This document shows, piece after piece, positions 1 through 8,528 of a stretch of 64,000 nucleotides of DNA. The DNA comes from Mesobacillus jeotgali (lineage in GTDB: Bacteria > Bacillota > Bacilli > Bacillales > Cytobacillaceae): positions 2,217,526 through 2,281,525 of the forward strand of contig NZ_CP025025.1 of NCBI RefSeq assembly GCF_002874535.1, in the 5' to 3' direction. Each line of letters begins with the position of its first letter. Positions within the stretch are counted from its first letter, which is position 1. A program made the translations under genes and the position numbers. The notes under the pieces are model-generated. The model made no database searches. It was not told the DNA's origin and saw nothing but the letters and a program-made list of their open reading frames with translations.

Positions 1-44
1 GTAAGGCTCTCTTTAAAAGAGTCAGGTGCTATTACAATTTTCAT
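1..44 (-). CDS. glxK: Glycerate kinase, N-terminal fragment (runs off the window)
   Basis: Only the first 14 codons are in the window. They read MKIVIAPDSFKESL, the characteristic start of the GlxK/GarK-type glycerate kinase family, which phosphorylates glycerate for entry into glycolysis. A ribosome site (GAGAGGAGA) sits 7 bases before the ATG at 44. The gene follows the GntP-type permease in the same direction, and a CdaR-like regulator lies before that, which is a common arrangement for glycerate or sugar-acid use. The identity rests on a short but distinctive N-terminus and on context. Confidence 0.75.
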   Translation of the reverse strand, partial: MKIVIAPDSFKESL

Positions 45-81
45 GCTCGTTTCTCCTCTCATTGAATACCCTGAAATGAAA

Positions 82-109
82 GGTCCGGACTTTAAAGAAA
101 ATCCAGACC
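82..109 (-). terminator. Hairpin between permease and glycerate kinase genes
   Basis: On the minus strand GGTCTGGA pairs with TCCGGACC (8 bp, one G-U), followed by a weak T-rich tract. It lies between the permease stop and the kinase ribosome site, so it may lower rather than abolish expression of the kinase. Confidence 0.5.
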
Positions 110-117
110 ATTTTTAC

Positions 118-1386
118 TTATCCGAAAAACTTGAAGATGCCAAAGATTAGTGTCGATACAATTGCAAGCGTCAAACCGACTGCTGTTTCGTAAGGAATTA
201 ATTTCAAACGCTCTTTGATTTCCATGTTTACACTTCCGCCTGTTGCGTGGAAGAAGCTTCCGTGTGGGAGATGGTCAAGTACAGTTGCACCAGCGTGCAC
301 CATTGCAGCACCTGCTAATGCAGTGACACCCATTTCAAGAATCGTTGATCCGAATACCTGGGAAGCAACTGCTGTTCCTGCAGTTGTCGAAGCAGTAGCA
401 GCCGACATGAAAATACCAGATACAGGGGCAAGAACGAATGCTGGAAGACCAAGAGCATCCAGGCTGTTAATCAGGACATCCTTTAATCCAGAATTAGCGA
501 TGATTCCCGCAAGTGTACCTGTACCAAGGAGCATAATAGCTACACCAGACATTTTTCCGAGACCTGCCACTGCATAATCATTGATATGTCTAATTCGTCC
601 CATCGCAATAGCTCCAGCAATACCGCCTGCTGGCAGTGCGATCATTGGGTCGATGTTTATATCAAACAAAGGTCGAAGCGCAAGCAAGATAATCGTTACA
701 AAAGGAGCGACAACAGCAGGAACAATCATTGGATGTTTCCCATTAATTGCTGTTTCACTTTCTTGAGCGGAGACATTCGAACCTTTTTTTACAAGTCTTT
801 TAGCTAAAATATACGTCACAGTCAATCCGAAAATAGCTGGAATGATTCCTGCAGCCATAACAGAAGTCAAGGGAATTCCAAATGCATCTGAAGCAGCTAT
901 TGCATTAGGATTCGGTGACATGATATTTCCTGCCTTACCGCCGCCAATCATCGCAAGCAGGATGGCTGTTTTGGAAATACCTGCCCTATTTGCGATTGCA
1001 AGGGCAATCGGCGCAACAGTGATAACAGCAACGTCAACGAATACTCCAACAGTTGTAAGAATCATTGTTGCAATGGCAAGTGCAAGCAGTGCTCGTGTCT
1101 CGCCGACCTTTTTAACGATTGTTTCTGCAATTACTGCAGCAGCACCCGATTCAATCAGGACTCCAGCAAGTATACCGGCAGCCAGGATTCTTAATACTGC
1201 GGGTATGATTCCTTTCGCTCCCTCCATCATCAAGGCAACAGTATTTGTGACATCAACACCGCCTACAAGTCCTCCGATCAAGGCTCCGGCAATCATTCCA
1301 TAAGCAGGTGAAACTTTCTTTAAAATAAGGAAAATAGCGACTATTAGTGCTACGACAGCGCCGAAAGCGCTTACCTGAATATCCAA
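118..1386 (-). CDS. GntP-family gluconate/glycerate permease
   Basis: 422-residue integral membrane protein with about a dozen hydrophobic segments over its whole length, as expected for the GntP (gluconate:H+ symporter) family of cytoplasmic membrane carriers. Family-like features include the Gly/Ala-rich helices, the GGGKAGNIMSPNPNAIA segment (about residues 147-161) and the late AGATVLDHLPHGSFFHATGG segment (about 363-382). The start at 1386 has a GGAGGAAT site just upstream. It lies between a CdaR-like regulator and glycerate kinase, so glycerate is a likelier substrate than gluconate, but this is inference from context. A perfect cre match just upstream suggests repression by CcpA when preferred sugars are present. 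Confidence 0.85.
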   Translation of the reverse strand: MDIQVSAFGAVVALIVAIFLILKKVSPAYGMIAGALIGGLVGGVDVTNTVALMMEGAKGIIPAVLRILAAGILAGVLIESGAAAVIAETIVKKVGETRALLALAIATMILTTVGVFVDVAVITVAPIALAIANRAGISKTAILLAMIGGGKAGNIMSPNPNAIAASDAFGIPLTSVMAAGIIPAIFGLTVTYILAKRLVKKGSNVSAQESETAINGKHPMIVPAVVAPFVTIILLALRPLFDINIDPMIALPAGGIAGAIAMGRIRHINDYAVAGLGKMSGVAIMLLGTGTLAGIIANSGLKDVLINSLDALGLPAFVLAPVSGIFMSAATASTTAGTAVASQVFGSTILEMGVTALAGAAMVHAGATVLDHLPHGSFFHATGGSVNMEIKERLKLIPYETAVGLTLAIVSTLIFGIFKFFG

Positions 1387-1420
1387 GGTGATTCCTCCTC
1401 AAAACTTTGTTGTAACCCAA

Positions 1421-1435
1421 TTGTAAGCGCTGTCT
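1421..1435. promoter_or_regulatory. cre (CcpA) operator upstream of the permease
   Basis: TTGTAAGCGCTGTCT matches every fixed position of the Bacillus cre consensus WTGNAANCGNWNNCW. It lies 35-49 bases upstream of the permease start, in the promoter region, which implies catabolite repression of the permease-kinase unit. Confidence 0.7.
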
Positions 1436-1465
1436 ATTTGTATTACATTAGTCAAACTATCAAAA

Positions 1466-1491
1466 AAAGACCTGTAATAGAACAGATCTTT
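1466..1491 (-). terminator. Terminator after the CdaR-like gene
   Basis: On the minus strand AAAGATCTGT and ACAGGTCTTT form a stem with a 6-nt loop, followed by a run of T residues. It separates cdaR from the permease, so the permease needs its own promoter. Confidence 0.75.
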
Positions 1492-1506
1492 TGTGCATTT
1501 GCACAA
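1491..1506. repeat. Perfect palindrome between cdaR and the permease gene
   Basis: TTGTGCA-TT-TGCACAA is a perfect 7-2-7 inverted repeat just after the cdaR stop codon. It has no T tract of its own, so it could be an operator, possibly for the neighbouring CdaR-like protein; this is a guess from position. Confidence 0.4.
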
Positions 1507-1508
1507 TT

Positions 1509-2621
1509 TCATTCCAGCTCATTATTTAGAAACGATAAATAAAGGTGAAGCAGGTCCGTCGTTTTACGGGGATCCTTCCCTGTTATTTCTGTGATCTTAT
1601 CAAGTCGGTACCTGAGGGTATTCCTATGTACAAACAACATTTGCGCAGCCTTGTTCATGTCGCTATTTGTTTCGATAAGCGCTCTTAACGATTCAGTAAG
1701 CTCTCCCTTTGTATCCTTCTCCTTTAATGATTTATAGAAAGGCTGTAAATCTTCCGTCAAGCCTGTTTTTGAAGCATTCAACAGAAATACTGGAAGATAA
1801 TATTCTTCATACATGAAAATATCTTTTTGGGGCGTCAATTTCAACCCGGATTTTAGTGTGTGGACCGACTGCCGGTAGGACTTTGTCAATCCTGACAATC
1901 CTTCATGGTATTGACCAACGCCAATTTTCACCTGAATATTTTCATTCTTTCTTAAACCATTATGCCATCCTTCTGTTGTCTTTTTTAGGTAATGATCACT
2001 GTCGACCGGTGGAACTCCTTTTAAAATGACAATCCTCTCATGCTGCATTAGTAACAGGTCTTCTTTTTGCAGTCGGCTTTTTAAATATGTGAATGTTCTC
2101 TTACGGTCCGAAGTCTTGATGACAATAGCTGCCCGGGCCAATTCCAGATCAATTCCTAGACGCATTGCCCTTTCCAGGAAAAGTGGGTCATGTTTGCCTT
2201 CAAAATGAATGATTTGGCTTACAAGCTCCTCTTTAAGCCTCTGATCCCATTGTATTTCATTCATCAATACTGCCTGCTGAAGACTAAGCTCAGCAGCCAT
2301 GCGTACAAGTTCTCCGAAGTTTCTGATTTCATTCGGGGAACCAGTAATCCCTATAACGCCCATGATTTTCCCATCAAAATAAATGGGCAGATTGATGCCT
2401 GGCTTTACACCATGAAGCCTTTTAGCCTCGTCTTCGGTTATTTCGAAACCGGTACCCTGTTTGATCACAATGACTGCACCATCATGGACATCATCAATGC
2501 GCTTTTTGTCCCCTGATCCAATTATTACGCCCTGGTTATCCATGATATTGATATTTTTTCCTATGATCCCCATCGTCCTGTCTACAATTTCTTGAGCTAA
2601 ATGTTTATTTAATAATTCCAT
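1509..2621 (-). CDS. cdaR: CdaR-like sugar-acid regulator (PucR/CdaR family)
   Basis: About 370 residues. The N-terminal region (LNKHLAQEIVDRTMGII, then NINIMDNQGVIIGSG) is the diacid-sensing domain seen in E. coli CdaR. The C-terminal 70 residues hold the helix-turn-helix typical of this family (MNKAAQMLFVHRNTLRYRLDKI). Such proteins activate genes for glycerate, galactarate or glucarate use. The start at 2621 is preferred because it gives the usual family N-terminus; a TTG codon at 2684 would add 21 residues with no ribosome site. It is followed by a terminator, a palindrome and the permease gene, its probable target. Confidence 0.8.
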   Translation of the reverse strand: MELLNKHLAQEIVDRTMGIIGKNINIMDNQGVIIGSGDKKRIDDVHDGAVIVIKQGTGFEITEDEAKRLHGVKPGINLPIYFDGKIMGVIGITGSPNEIRNFGELVRMAAELSLQQAVLMNEIQWDQRLKEELVSQIIHFEGKHDPLFLERAMRLGIDLELARAAIVIKTSDRKRTFTYLKSRLQKEDLLLMQHERIVILKGVPPVDSDHYLKKTTEGWHNGLRKNENIQVKIGVGQYHEGLSGLTKSYRQSVHTLKSGLKLTPQKDIFMYEEYYLPVFLLNASKTGLTEDLQPFYKSLKEKDTKGELTESLRALIETNSDMNKAAQMLFVHRNTLRYRLDKITEITGKDPRKTTDLLHLYLSFLNNELE

Positions 2622-2725
2622 GTCAAAATCCCTGCCTTGCCAACTTGGATACCTTTCATTATCGCCGATTATTTGCGGAAACAAAAGAGAAGCGTGAGAA
2701 CATAAGTCCTCAAGCAGTGCAAACG

Positions 2726-3139
2726 TTATTTTGTTAAAGCGTGTTCAACCTTGATACATCTGTCCATGATCACGGTATAGCCTTTATCCTTTAAAAAATT
2801 ATAGGCTTCTTCATTTTCAAGTCCTAGCTGTGCCCAAAAAACATCAGCATCAATTTCCGCAAATTCCTTCGCTACCTCCATCAAGTATTCCGAACGGCGG
2901 AAAACATTTACGATATCAACGTGGCCTTCGATCTCTTTAAGTGTTTTAACCGCTTTAACTCCAAGTACTTCGTCAACAGTAGGATTGACAGGGATTATTT
3001 CATAGCCTGCTGATTGCATTGCCTTTGATACCATATAGGAAGTCCGCTGCGGATTGTCGCTCAATCCCACAACCGCAATCCTTTTTGCCTTCTTAAGAAT
3101 TTGTCCAATCTCTTCCCGGCTTGGATTGTTAATTGCCAT
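2726..3139 (-). CDS. yneT: CoA-binding domain protein YneT
   Basis: 137 residues forming one Rossmann-type CoA-binding domain. The nucleotide-binding loop is AVVGLSDNPQRTSYMV (about residues 23-38), followed by the conserved IIPVNP (47-52). Proteins of this family resemble the N-terminal CoA-binding part of succinyl-CoA synthetase alpha but lack the catalytic part; their role is unknown. In B. subtilis yneT is the neighbour of plsY (yneS), and here plsY is 3.3 kb away, so this is an ancestral linkage loosened by insertions. The ATG at 3139 follows a modest ribosome site. Confidence 0.8.
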   Translation of the reverse strand: MAINNPSREEIGQILKKAKRIAVVGLSDNPQRTSYMVSKAMQSAGYEIIPVNPTVDEVLGVKAVKTLKEIEGHVDIVNVFRRSEYLMEVAKEFAEIDADVFWAQLGLENEEAYNFLKDKGYTVIMDRCIKVEHALTK

Positions 3140-3216
3140 ATTATATCACTCCTATGGATTATTATGACCTTAATCCTTATTTTAACCTACTATTATAAAG
3201 ACTCAAATCAACTTGC

Positions 3217-4554
3217 CTAACGGTCATTTTTGACTCCATGCTTAACAAGCCATGAAGACTTAACTTTGTCCATTCTCCTCTTCTGAATAAGTGTATATTG
3301 ATCAACAATAACGGCAATCAACGTACCGAGGATCAAACCATTATTAAGGATGGAAACAAGAACAGGCGGGACGTTGCGGAAAGCTTCTCCTGGAAGAAAC
3401 ATTGCCCCTACACCGGCCAGAAGCGAAGTTCCAATAACGATTCGAATCCTCTTTTTATCGTTCTCACGATCGAATTCCGAAAAAGCGATCCCAATCATAT
3501 TTACGAATATAACAAATGTAACTGAATAGCCAACAGGTGCAGGCAATGAAGCGAACAAAGACATCACATGCGGCAGCATGCTGGCAACGACGATGAAAAG
3601 TGAGCTTATGATAAAAGGCATAATTCTTGTAATTCCAGTTGTTGCGATAAATCCAGCTGCACCAGAGATGGGGACAGAGCCAATCGCTGAGAAAACTCCT
3701 CCAAGAAGCTGGTTGATACCAGCCGTAAAACCGCTGGCCCGGTAGCGGAAATCAGCATTTTCAGACCCCATATCTTTTAAAACCTGTCCAGTAACCCTTA
3801 TGCTTGCTAGCATGTTGGTGATTAACAGGAATGTGATAAAGATAGAAGTCACGATTAAGCCTGAATCGAAGAGGGGCTTTCCGAAAGCAAAAAACTCCGG
3901 AATGGCAATTGCTGCTCCTTTGTAACCATCGTACGCTTTTCCCAGGTCCAAAAATGAAAAAACCACCCAGCCAGCGGCCAGGCTTATTAAAATCGCATAC
4001 TGGCTGACCCATTTAATTTGATGCCGTGTCAGATAGAAAGTGATGCCGACCAAGAAAATGCTGAAAAAAGCGATTGGAAGACTGACCTCGGTTCTTCCGC
4101 CACCAAGTCCCACCATTCCTTTAAAAAATGAGCCGCTTAATTGAATGACGAGCAAAAGCAAATAGATCCCGCTCACTACAGGGGTAAACAGCTTTGCCAG
4201 TTTATCAATGAGCTTGAATAAGCTTAGCAGGAAGAATACAATTCCGCTGATGATCATTGCTCCTTCTAAAGCCTGCAGAGTTTCAATGTTTGATGAAAAC
4301 AGTGTCGAACTTAACCCTGCATATATTGTAAATACACCCCACCAAAGACCGGCTGGCCCCTCATTAATTGGCATTCGATGACCAATCAGGGCCTGTAATA
4401 GACCTGAAATACCCAATACAAACATTGTTCTCTGAACAAGTCCTGTCGTCTCCAAATCATTCAATTGAAATAAATCTGCAATTGCAATCGGAGCCACGAT
4501 TGAACCAGCAATAATAAATGCCATCCACTGAATGGCTGATAAAAATGTCTTCAT
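3217..4554 (-). CDS. NCS2-family purine/pyrimidine permease (YwdJ-like)
   Basis: 445 residues with 12-14 hydrophobic segments, as in nucleobase:cation symporter-2 transporters for uracil and xanthine. The segment SGAAGFIATTGITRIMP (about residues 296-312) corresponds to the substrate-binding region after TM8-9. It most resembles the uncharacterised YwdJ-type branch rather than PyrP or PbuX, so substrate cannot be stated. It stands alone, with an 18-bp perfect inverted repeat upstream that may be an operator. Confidence 0.75.
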   Translation of the reverse strand: MKTFLSAIQWMAFIIAGSIVAPIAIADLFQLNDLETTGLVQRTMFVLGISGLLQALIGHRMPINEGPAGLWWGVFTIYAGLSSTLFSSNIETLQALEGAMIISGIVFFLLSLFKLIDKLAKLFTPVVSGIYLLLLVIQLSGSFFKGMVGLGGGRTEVSLPIAFFSIFLVGITFYLTRHQIKWVSQYAILISLAAGWVVFSFLDLGKAYDGYKGAAIAIPEFFAFGKPLFDSGLIVTSIFITFLLITNMLASIRVTGQVLKDMGSENADFRYRASGFTAGINQLLGGVFSAIGSVPISGAAGFIATTGITRIMPFIISSLFIVVASMLPHVMSLFASLPAPVGYSVTFVIFVNMIGIAFSEFDRENDKKRIRIVIGTSLLAGVGAMFLPGEAFRNVPPVLVSILNNGLILGTLIAVIVDQYTLIQKRRMDKVKSSWLVKHGVKNDR

Positions 4555-4608
4555 TTAAATTCTCCATTTTCTTGGCGTAATAGTTATAAATATTTGCAGG
4601 AATTAGAT

Positions 4609-4626
4609 TTAGGATATTTATCCTAA
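4609..4626. promoter_or_regulatory. Perfect inverted repeat upstream of the NCS2 permease
   Basis: TTAGGATA-TT-TATCCTAA is a perfect 8-2-8 palindrome 55 bases upstream of the permease start. The two-base spacing suits a dimeric repressor rather than a terminator. No regulator gene is adjacent. Confidence 0.45.
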
Positions 4627-4719
4627 TTCTATAGGAGACCTCCTTTTTCCTTCGCCTATAAGAATATCGTACTTAAGGATATTGTAAATAAGAAGTATGA
4701 TTTGATTCCCCACGCAAAC

Positions 4720-4744
4720 TAAAAGGCATCCAATTCAGGATGCC
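4720..4744 (-). terminator. Terminator of the phospholipase D-like gene
   Basis: On the minus strand GGCATCC-TGAATT-GGATGCC is a perfect 7-bp stem followed by TTTTAGTTT, immediately after the stop codon at 4757. Confidence 0.8.
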
Positions 4745-4756
4745 CTTGCCGTACCG

Positions 4757-6193
4757 CTAATAGCTTGTGAACCATAAAATCCTCTGAATCCAGTAAACAA
4801 TATATTTAAAGGGAGTCAGTTTGTCCTTATTTTCTTCATAATCAAGTGTGAAACTTGCTCCGTCGTTATTCCACATTCTTTTGAAATACTGATCAACATC
4901 TTTTATGACTTGACTGTCAGGTGCCGCTGTAATCTTCATGTTGGTTTCAAGGTTTAAATCATCAAGGTTACGCCGGGTGAAGTTAGCAGAACCACCGAGG
5001 ATCACGCTGTTTTTACCACGGTCAAAGTAAATCATTTTTGCATGATATTGCTCCTGGCCAGCGTTGTACCATTTTATTTTGATATTATCGCTGCCAAATT
5101 CCATTATTTCTTCTGAAACAGGGATATTGGGTAGGCCCGATTTCTGATTGCCAAACGCATTCGTATTTGGGTCCAGTATAATATTGATTTTTGCCCCCCG
5201 ATCGGCAGCCTTGTCGATTTCGTCAATGACCTTCCTTTCGGCCAAATAAAACATCCCTATCCAAATGTGATCTCCCTTCCCTGTCTTTTTCAGTTCATTC
5301 AGAAGATGCTTAAGTATCTTTCCTTCCGTAAGGATCTGTACGTTTACAGAACCTTTTTCTTTTACAGGTTTGTAATCAGGCAAGTTTCCTCCGCCTGAGA
5401 AATCGACCACTGCCTGCTCAGATTCCAGAATGTCACCGATTATATTTCCGCTTGTTTCAAAAGCGATATTTGAGTGGAAGCCGCTAGCATCATGTGGATT
5501 CGCAGATGCAACTATAGCTGTTTTCTCAGTGACGAACACTTTCCTGTGATTAGCCTTAAGGTTCAGAAGCTCAAGATAGGAACGAAGGGTCACGTCCGGA
5601 GCATTCTTTGCCATCGGATTTGGAATCCAGCCTTCTCCTGATTGCCCAAACCACTGGAAAAACAACCTCCAAACACCAGTATATAATGGATTTGAATCCC
5701 TCAGCGGATCTAGATTGGTGAAAATCACTTTTATGTCATTATCACGAAGTTCCTTCAAGATTCCCGATTTGTGGGAACCATATGTCAAATTAATTTCGTC
5801 AGTGATGAACACAATTGTAAGATCCTTATGTTTTTTCTTCTGGGCTATTAGTTTTTCTCCGATAGATTGACTTATTTCCGGATAACCCATATCTTCTTTG
5901 TAGTAGCCATTGAATAAAAACATATCAAGGACAATAAAATCTTCCGCTTCCCCAATCCTTTTTATAACTGTATCGAATATTTCATGCTCGTATTTTTTTT
6001 CACCATCTGCCCCCTTGTAGGTTAAATCATATAAGAAGCGGACATCCTTGACGTTATGGACCTCCCCCTCATACGATAAGCCTTCCGGAAGATCTTTGTG
6101 CGTATGATAGACAGCAGTGACGATTACTATTAATGCCAGCATTAGTAAAATCAATAAAGGTCTTCTTTTCGATAAACTTTTTCCGATCCTCAT
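4757..6193 (-). CDS. Membrane-anchored phospholipase D-superfamily protein
   Basis: 478 residues: an uncleaved N-terminal membrane segment (about 12-29), then two PLD catalytic repeats. The first HxK is H216/K218 with the later SANPHDAS; the second is H384/K386 followed by GGSANFTRRN. Two HKD motifs in one chain are the signature of phospholipase D, cardiolipin synthase and related phosphodiesterases. The separation of the two motifs and the single anchor fit the PLD-like proteins of Bacillaceae rather than Cls, which has two membrane helices. Substrate unknown. It is monocistronic with its own terminator. Confidence 0.75.
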   Translation of the reverse strand: MRIGKSLSKRRPLLILLMLALIVIVTAVYHTHKDLPEGLSYEGEVHNVKDVRFLYDLTYKGADGEKKYEHEIFDTVIKRIGEAEDFIVLDMFLFNGYYKEDMGYPEISQSIGEKLIAQKKKHKDLTIVFITDEINLTYGSHKSGILKELRDNDIKVIFTNLDPLRDSNPLYTGVWRLFFQWFGQSGEGWIPNPMAKNAPDVTLRSYLELLNLKANHRKVFVTEKTAIVASANPHDASGFHSNIAFETSGNIIGDILESEQAVVDFSGGGNLPDYKPVKEKGSVNVQILTEGKILKHLLNELKKTGKGDHIWIGMFYLAERKVIDEIDKAADRGAKINIILDPNTNAFGNQKSGLPNIPVSEEIMEFGSDNIKIKWYNAGQEQYHAKMIYFDRGKNSVILGGSANFTRRNLDDLNLETNMKITAAPDSQVIKDVDQYFKRMWNNDGASFTLDYEENKDKLTPFKYIVYWIQRILWFTSY

Positions 6194-6429
6194 AGATAAG
6201 GACTCCTTAAAATTGAATAGTTTACTTCCTTATTCACTTATTCAGCAAGTTATAAACTTAGCAAGCAAGGAAGGTAACCCGATTAATGAGCGAAATTGTA
6301 TGGTTTTAATCTAATGGCAAATTTAGCTGGCCATTGGTCAGAAATCAGTTTTGTTCAAGATTTGCATGGTGTTTTTAAGAGAACATGGTAAAATAAAAGA
6401 ACCTTAAAATCTTAAAAGGAGAATATTTC

Positions 6430-7017
6430 ATGGCATTAAACGCAATCATTATTATTCTAGCTTACTTGCTTGGATCAATACCTTCTGGCCTCATAATCGG
6501 AAAAGTATTCTATGGCAAAGACATCCGTGAACATGGGAGCGGGAATTTAGGCGGTACAAATACATTCCGGACATTGGGGGTTAAAGCTGGTTTAGCAGTA
6601 AGTATTGCTGACGTCTTAAAAGGAACACTTGCAGCTAGTCTGCCTTTGCTTCTGAATGCTGATGAGCTCCATATGCTTTTAGTGGGGGTGTTTGCTGTAA
6701 TTGGACACATGTACCCTGTTTTTGCAGGATTTCGAGGCGGCAAAGCGGTCGCTACTTCCGGTGGTGTTTTACTGGCGTACATACCGCTATTATTCTTACT
6801 CATGCTCATTATCTTTTTCGTCAGCTTGTACATAACAAAATATGTCTCTCTATCTTCGATTCTAACTGCTATAGCAGCGTTCATTTACTCTCTGTTTACC
6901 CAGGACCTTCCATTGATAGTGGTTGTCGCTGTCCTGGCCACCTTCGTTATTTACAGGCACAGGGCTAATATTGAGAGAATCCGCAAGAAAACCGAGCCGA
7001 AAATCAAGTGGCTTTAA
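6430..7017 (+). CDS. plsY: Glycerol-3-phosphate acyltransferase PlsY
   Basis: 195-residue membrane enzyme that transfers the acyl group of acyl-phosphate to glycerol-3-phosphate, the first step of phospholipid synthesis in Gram-positive bacteria. The conserved loops are visible: [12 protein letters not shown] (about residues 36-47) and [13 protein letters not shown] (about 98-110), the latter binding glycerol-3-phosphate. There are five hydrophobic segments and a short Lys/Arg-rich tail. AAAGGAGA lies 9 bases upstream of the ATG. In B. subtilis plsY is flanked by yneR and yneT; here yneT is nearby on the other strand and yneR is 4.6 kb downstream. The parE/parC genes that often neighbour it are not in the window. 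Confidence 0.95.
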   Translation: MALNAIIIILAYLLGSIPSGLIIGKVFYGKDIREHGSGNLGGTNTFRTLGVKAGLAVSIADVLKGTLAASLPLLLNADELHMLLVGVFAVIGHMYPVFAGFRGGKAVATSGGVLLAYIPLLFLLMLIIFFVSLYITKYVSLSSILTAIAAFIYSLFTQDLPLIVVVAVLATFVIYRHRANIERIRKKTEPKIKWL

Positions 7018-7033
7018 TATCAGTTAACAGGGG

Positions 7034-7300
7034 CAAAAAGCGGAAGCGCCTCGTTCAGCCCCGACAAGCGCTGGAGGGCTGACCATTGAAGTCGTTCTTT
7101 GACTTCAATGGGCGAACCGAAATCGAAATGTATAGCCGACTGCCCAGAAACGCAGAAACTGGAGACTCCGACAAAGAAGCGCTTTTTGCTTCTGCCGGCG
7201 GAGTTGAAGTTTCGAAGTTTCTAGGAGGCGACACTAGACCAGCGACTCGAGGGGCTAGGCGCTGGAGCTGGATTAAGAATACTACATGTAGTTATCCACC
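7034..7300. repeat. Multi-hairpin intergenic repeat, long copy
   Basis: About 270 bp of GC-richer, noncoding-looking DNA made of successive inverted repeats: TCAGCCC/GGGCTGA (7055-7082), CATTGAAGTC/GACTTCAATG (7084-7110), CTCCG..AGAAGC/GCTTCT..CGGAG (7166-7203) and CCAGCG/CGCTGG further on. It begins AAAAAGCGGAAGCGCCT and ends GAGCTGGATTAAGAAT..GTTATCCACC. Both ends recur in a 70-bp form at 31850-31920, so it is a dispersed repeat, not a gene. A 106-codon reading frame over it is not credible. Confidence 0.7.
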
Positions 7301-7340
7301 ACTAAATAAAGTTTATAATTTGCTGTACAACAAAAAAATT

Positions 7341-7375
7341 AGCCGTCAACCCTATCAAGGTTTGACGGCTTTTTT
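7341..7375. terminator. Bidirectional terminator between plsY and the STAS gene
   Basis: AGCCGTCAA and TTGACGGCT (9 bp) flank a 12-nt loop, with TTTTT on the plus side and AAAAAAA before the stem that reads as a T run on the minus side. Confidence 0.8.
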
Positions 7376-7458
7376 AGCTAAACATCCTGTTATATTGGGC
7401 TGTTGATCTACCGTTCCATTCACTTCGCTTTCCTGCTAACCAATAGAATTGCGCTTTA

Positions 7459-8298
7459 CTATTTTCGGACAACCCCAAAGGCCTTTAATGCCTGTCCCAG
7501 ATTGTTAAACATTTTTACATTATCGAAATTGATGCCAAGAGTTACGACTGAGTGTGCCAATTCAGGCCGCATCCCTGTCAGGTTCACGTCCACTCCCGTT
7601 AGTTTAAGGCTATCTATTATTTTGAAAAGCTCCTGCGCGACCATTGTATCAACTATGAAAACACCAGAAAGATCCATGATCAGGCAGTCAACTTCTTTAT
7701 TCTTCGTTTCACGCAGGGTATGCTCCATCAAAATTCTTGCTCTATGAGTATCAATATCGCCAATGATCGGCAGAACGGCCACTCCATCAACAATGGAAAT
7801 GACAGGTGTGCTTAGTTCATCAATGACCTCCTGCTGTGCTCTGAGGCGCTTATTTGCCTGTCCTGTATAGGAATTCGTGAAAGTGAGGATAAGATCGTCA
7901 ATGAAGCCGTTAATGAGATTACCTAGCCTTAAGCTTTCCCCCGCACTAAGATTACTCATTTGATTTGCCAAAACAGTGAGTTCTTCCCACAATGCACCGC
8001 GGATACTATTAAAATGCTGAACTGATTGACTGAGCGAAAGACCTAATCGCACTTTATCTTCACTCACCCGTTTTCCCCAATCTTTAATTCTCTCGTCATC
8101 TAATTCCCCTATTAAAAAACTTTCAAGCAAATGAATTAGTTCTTTTATCTGTTGTTTATATGAATTAACTTTTGATTGGTCTGTTAATTTGATGTACGAT
8201 TCTGGCTGATTCTTATCAATTGAAACAAATATATTAGCTATTACATTCTCTTCCCTTTCAATCAAGAAATCTTTAAATAGGTGAATTGCTTTATCCAT
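7459..8298 (-). CDS. RsbR-like STAS-domain stressosome protein
   Basis: 279 residues. The N-terminal 150 residues are a helical sensor domain of the RsbRD_N type; residues about 160-275 form a STAS domain. The two threonines phosphorylated by RsbT in B. subtilis RsbRA have counterparts at T184 (GDIDTHRA) and T218 (GVFIVDTMVA), so this is likely a stressosome subunit feeding the sigma-B response. No rsbS, rsbT or sigB is nearby, so it is an orphan paralogue. The start at 8298 is chosen because AAAAGGAG lies 8 bases upstream; an in-frame start at 8406 lacks a site. It is divergent from the histidine kinase gene. Confidence 0.8.
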   Translation of the reverse strand: MDKAIHLFKDFLIEREENVIANIFVSIDKNQPESYIKLTDQSKVNSYKQQIKELIHLLESFLIGELDDERIKDWGKRVSEDKVRLGLSLSQSVQHFNSIRGALWEELTVLANQMSNLSAGESLRLGNLINGFIDDLILTFTNSYTGQANKRLRAQQEVIDELSTPVISIVDGVAVLPIIGDIDTHRARILMEHTLRETKNKEVDCLIMDLSGVFIVDTMVAQELFKIIDSLKLTGVDVNLTGMRPELAHSVVTLGINFDNVKMFNNLGQALKAFGVVRK

Positions 8299-8528
8299 CT
8301 TATAGCTCCTTTTATAACGAAAAGTTCTTTTTAAAATATTTTTTTGTTCTTTATAAAAAAATACCTGCTTTTGCTGGTATAATTTAAATGAATATGTCAT
8401 ATACATTCGAAAGAAATCGAATTTAGGTTGCCGAGGTTATAAATTGTGAATTCCTGATGAAATTACCCGAATCTAGATTGCTTCAAACTAACACAGTTCA
8501 ATGTATATTAAAAAAAGAGGGGATACAG

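Noticed and set aside
118..1386. Long plus-strand reading frames opposite the permease and other membrane genes
   Set aside because: They mirror strongly coding minus-strand genes, lack ribosome sites and have no family-like features.
7086..7406. 106-codon reading frame after plsY
   Set aside because: It lies on the multi-hairpin repeat and a terminator, has no ribosome site, and its composition reflects the inverted repeats.
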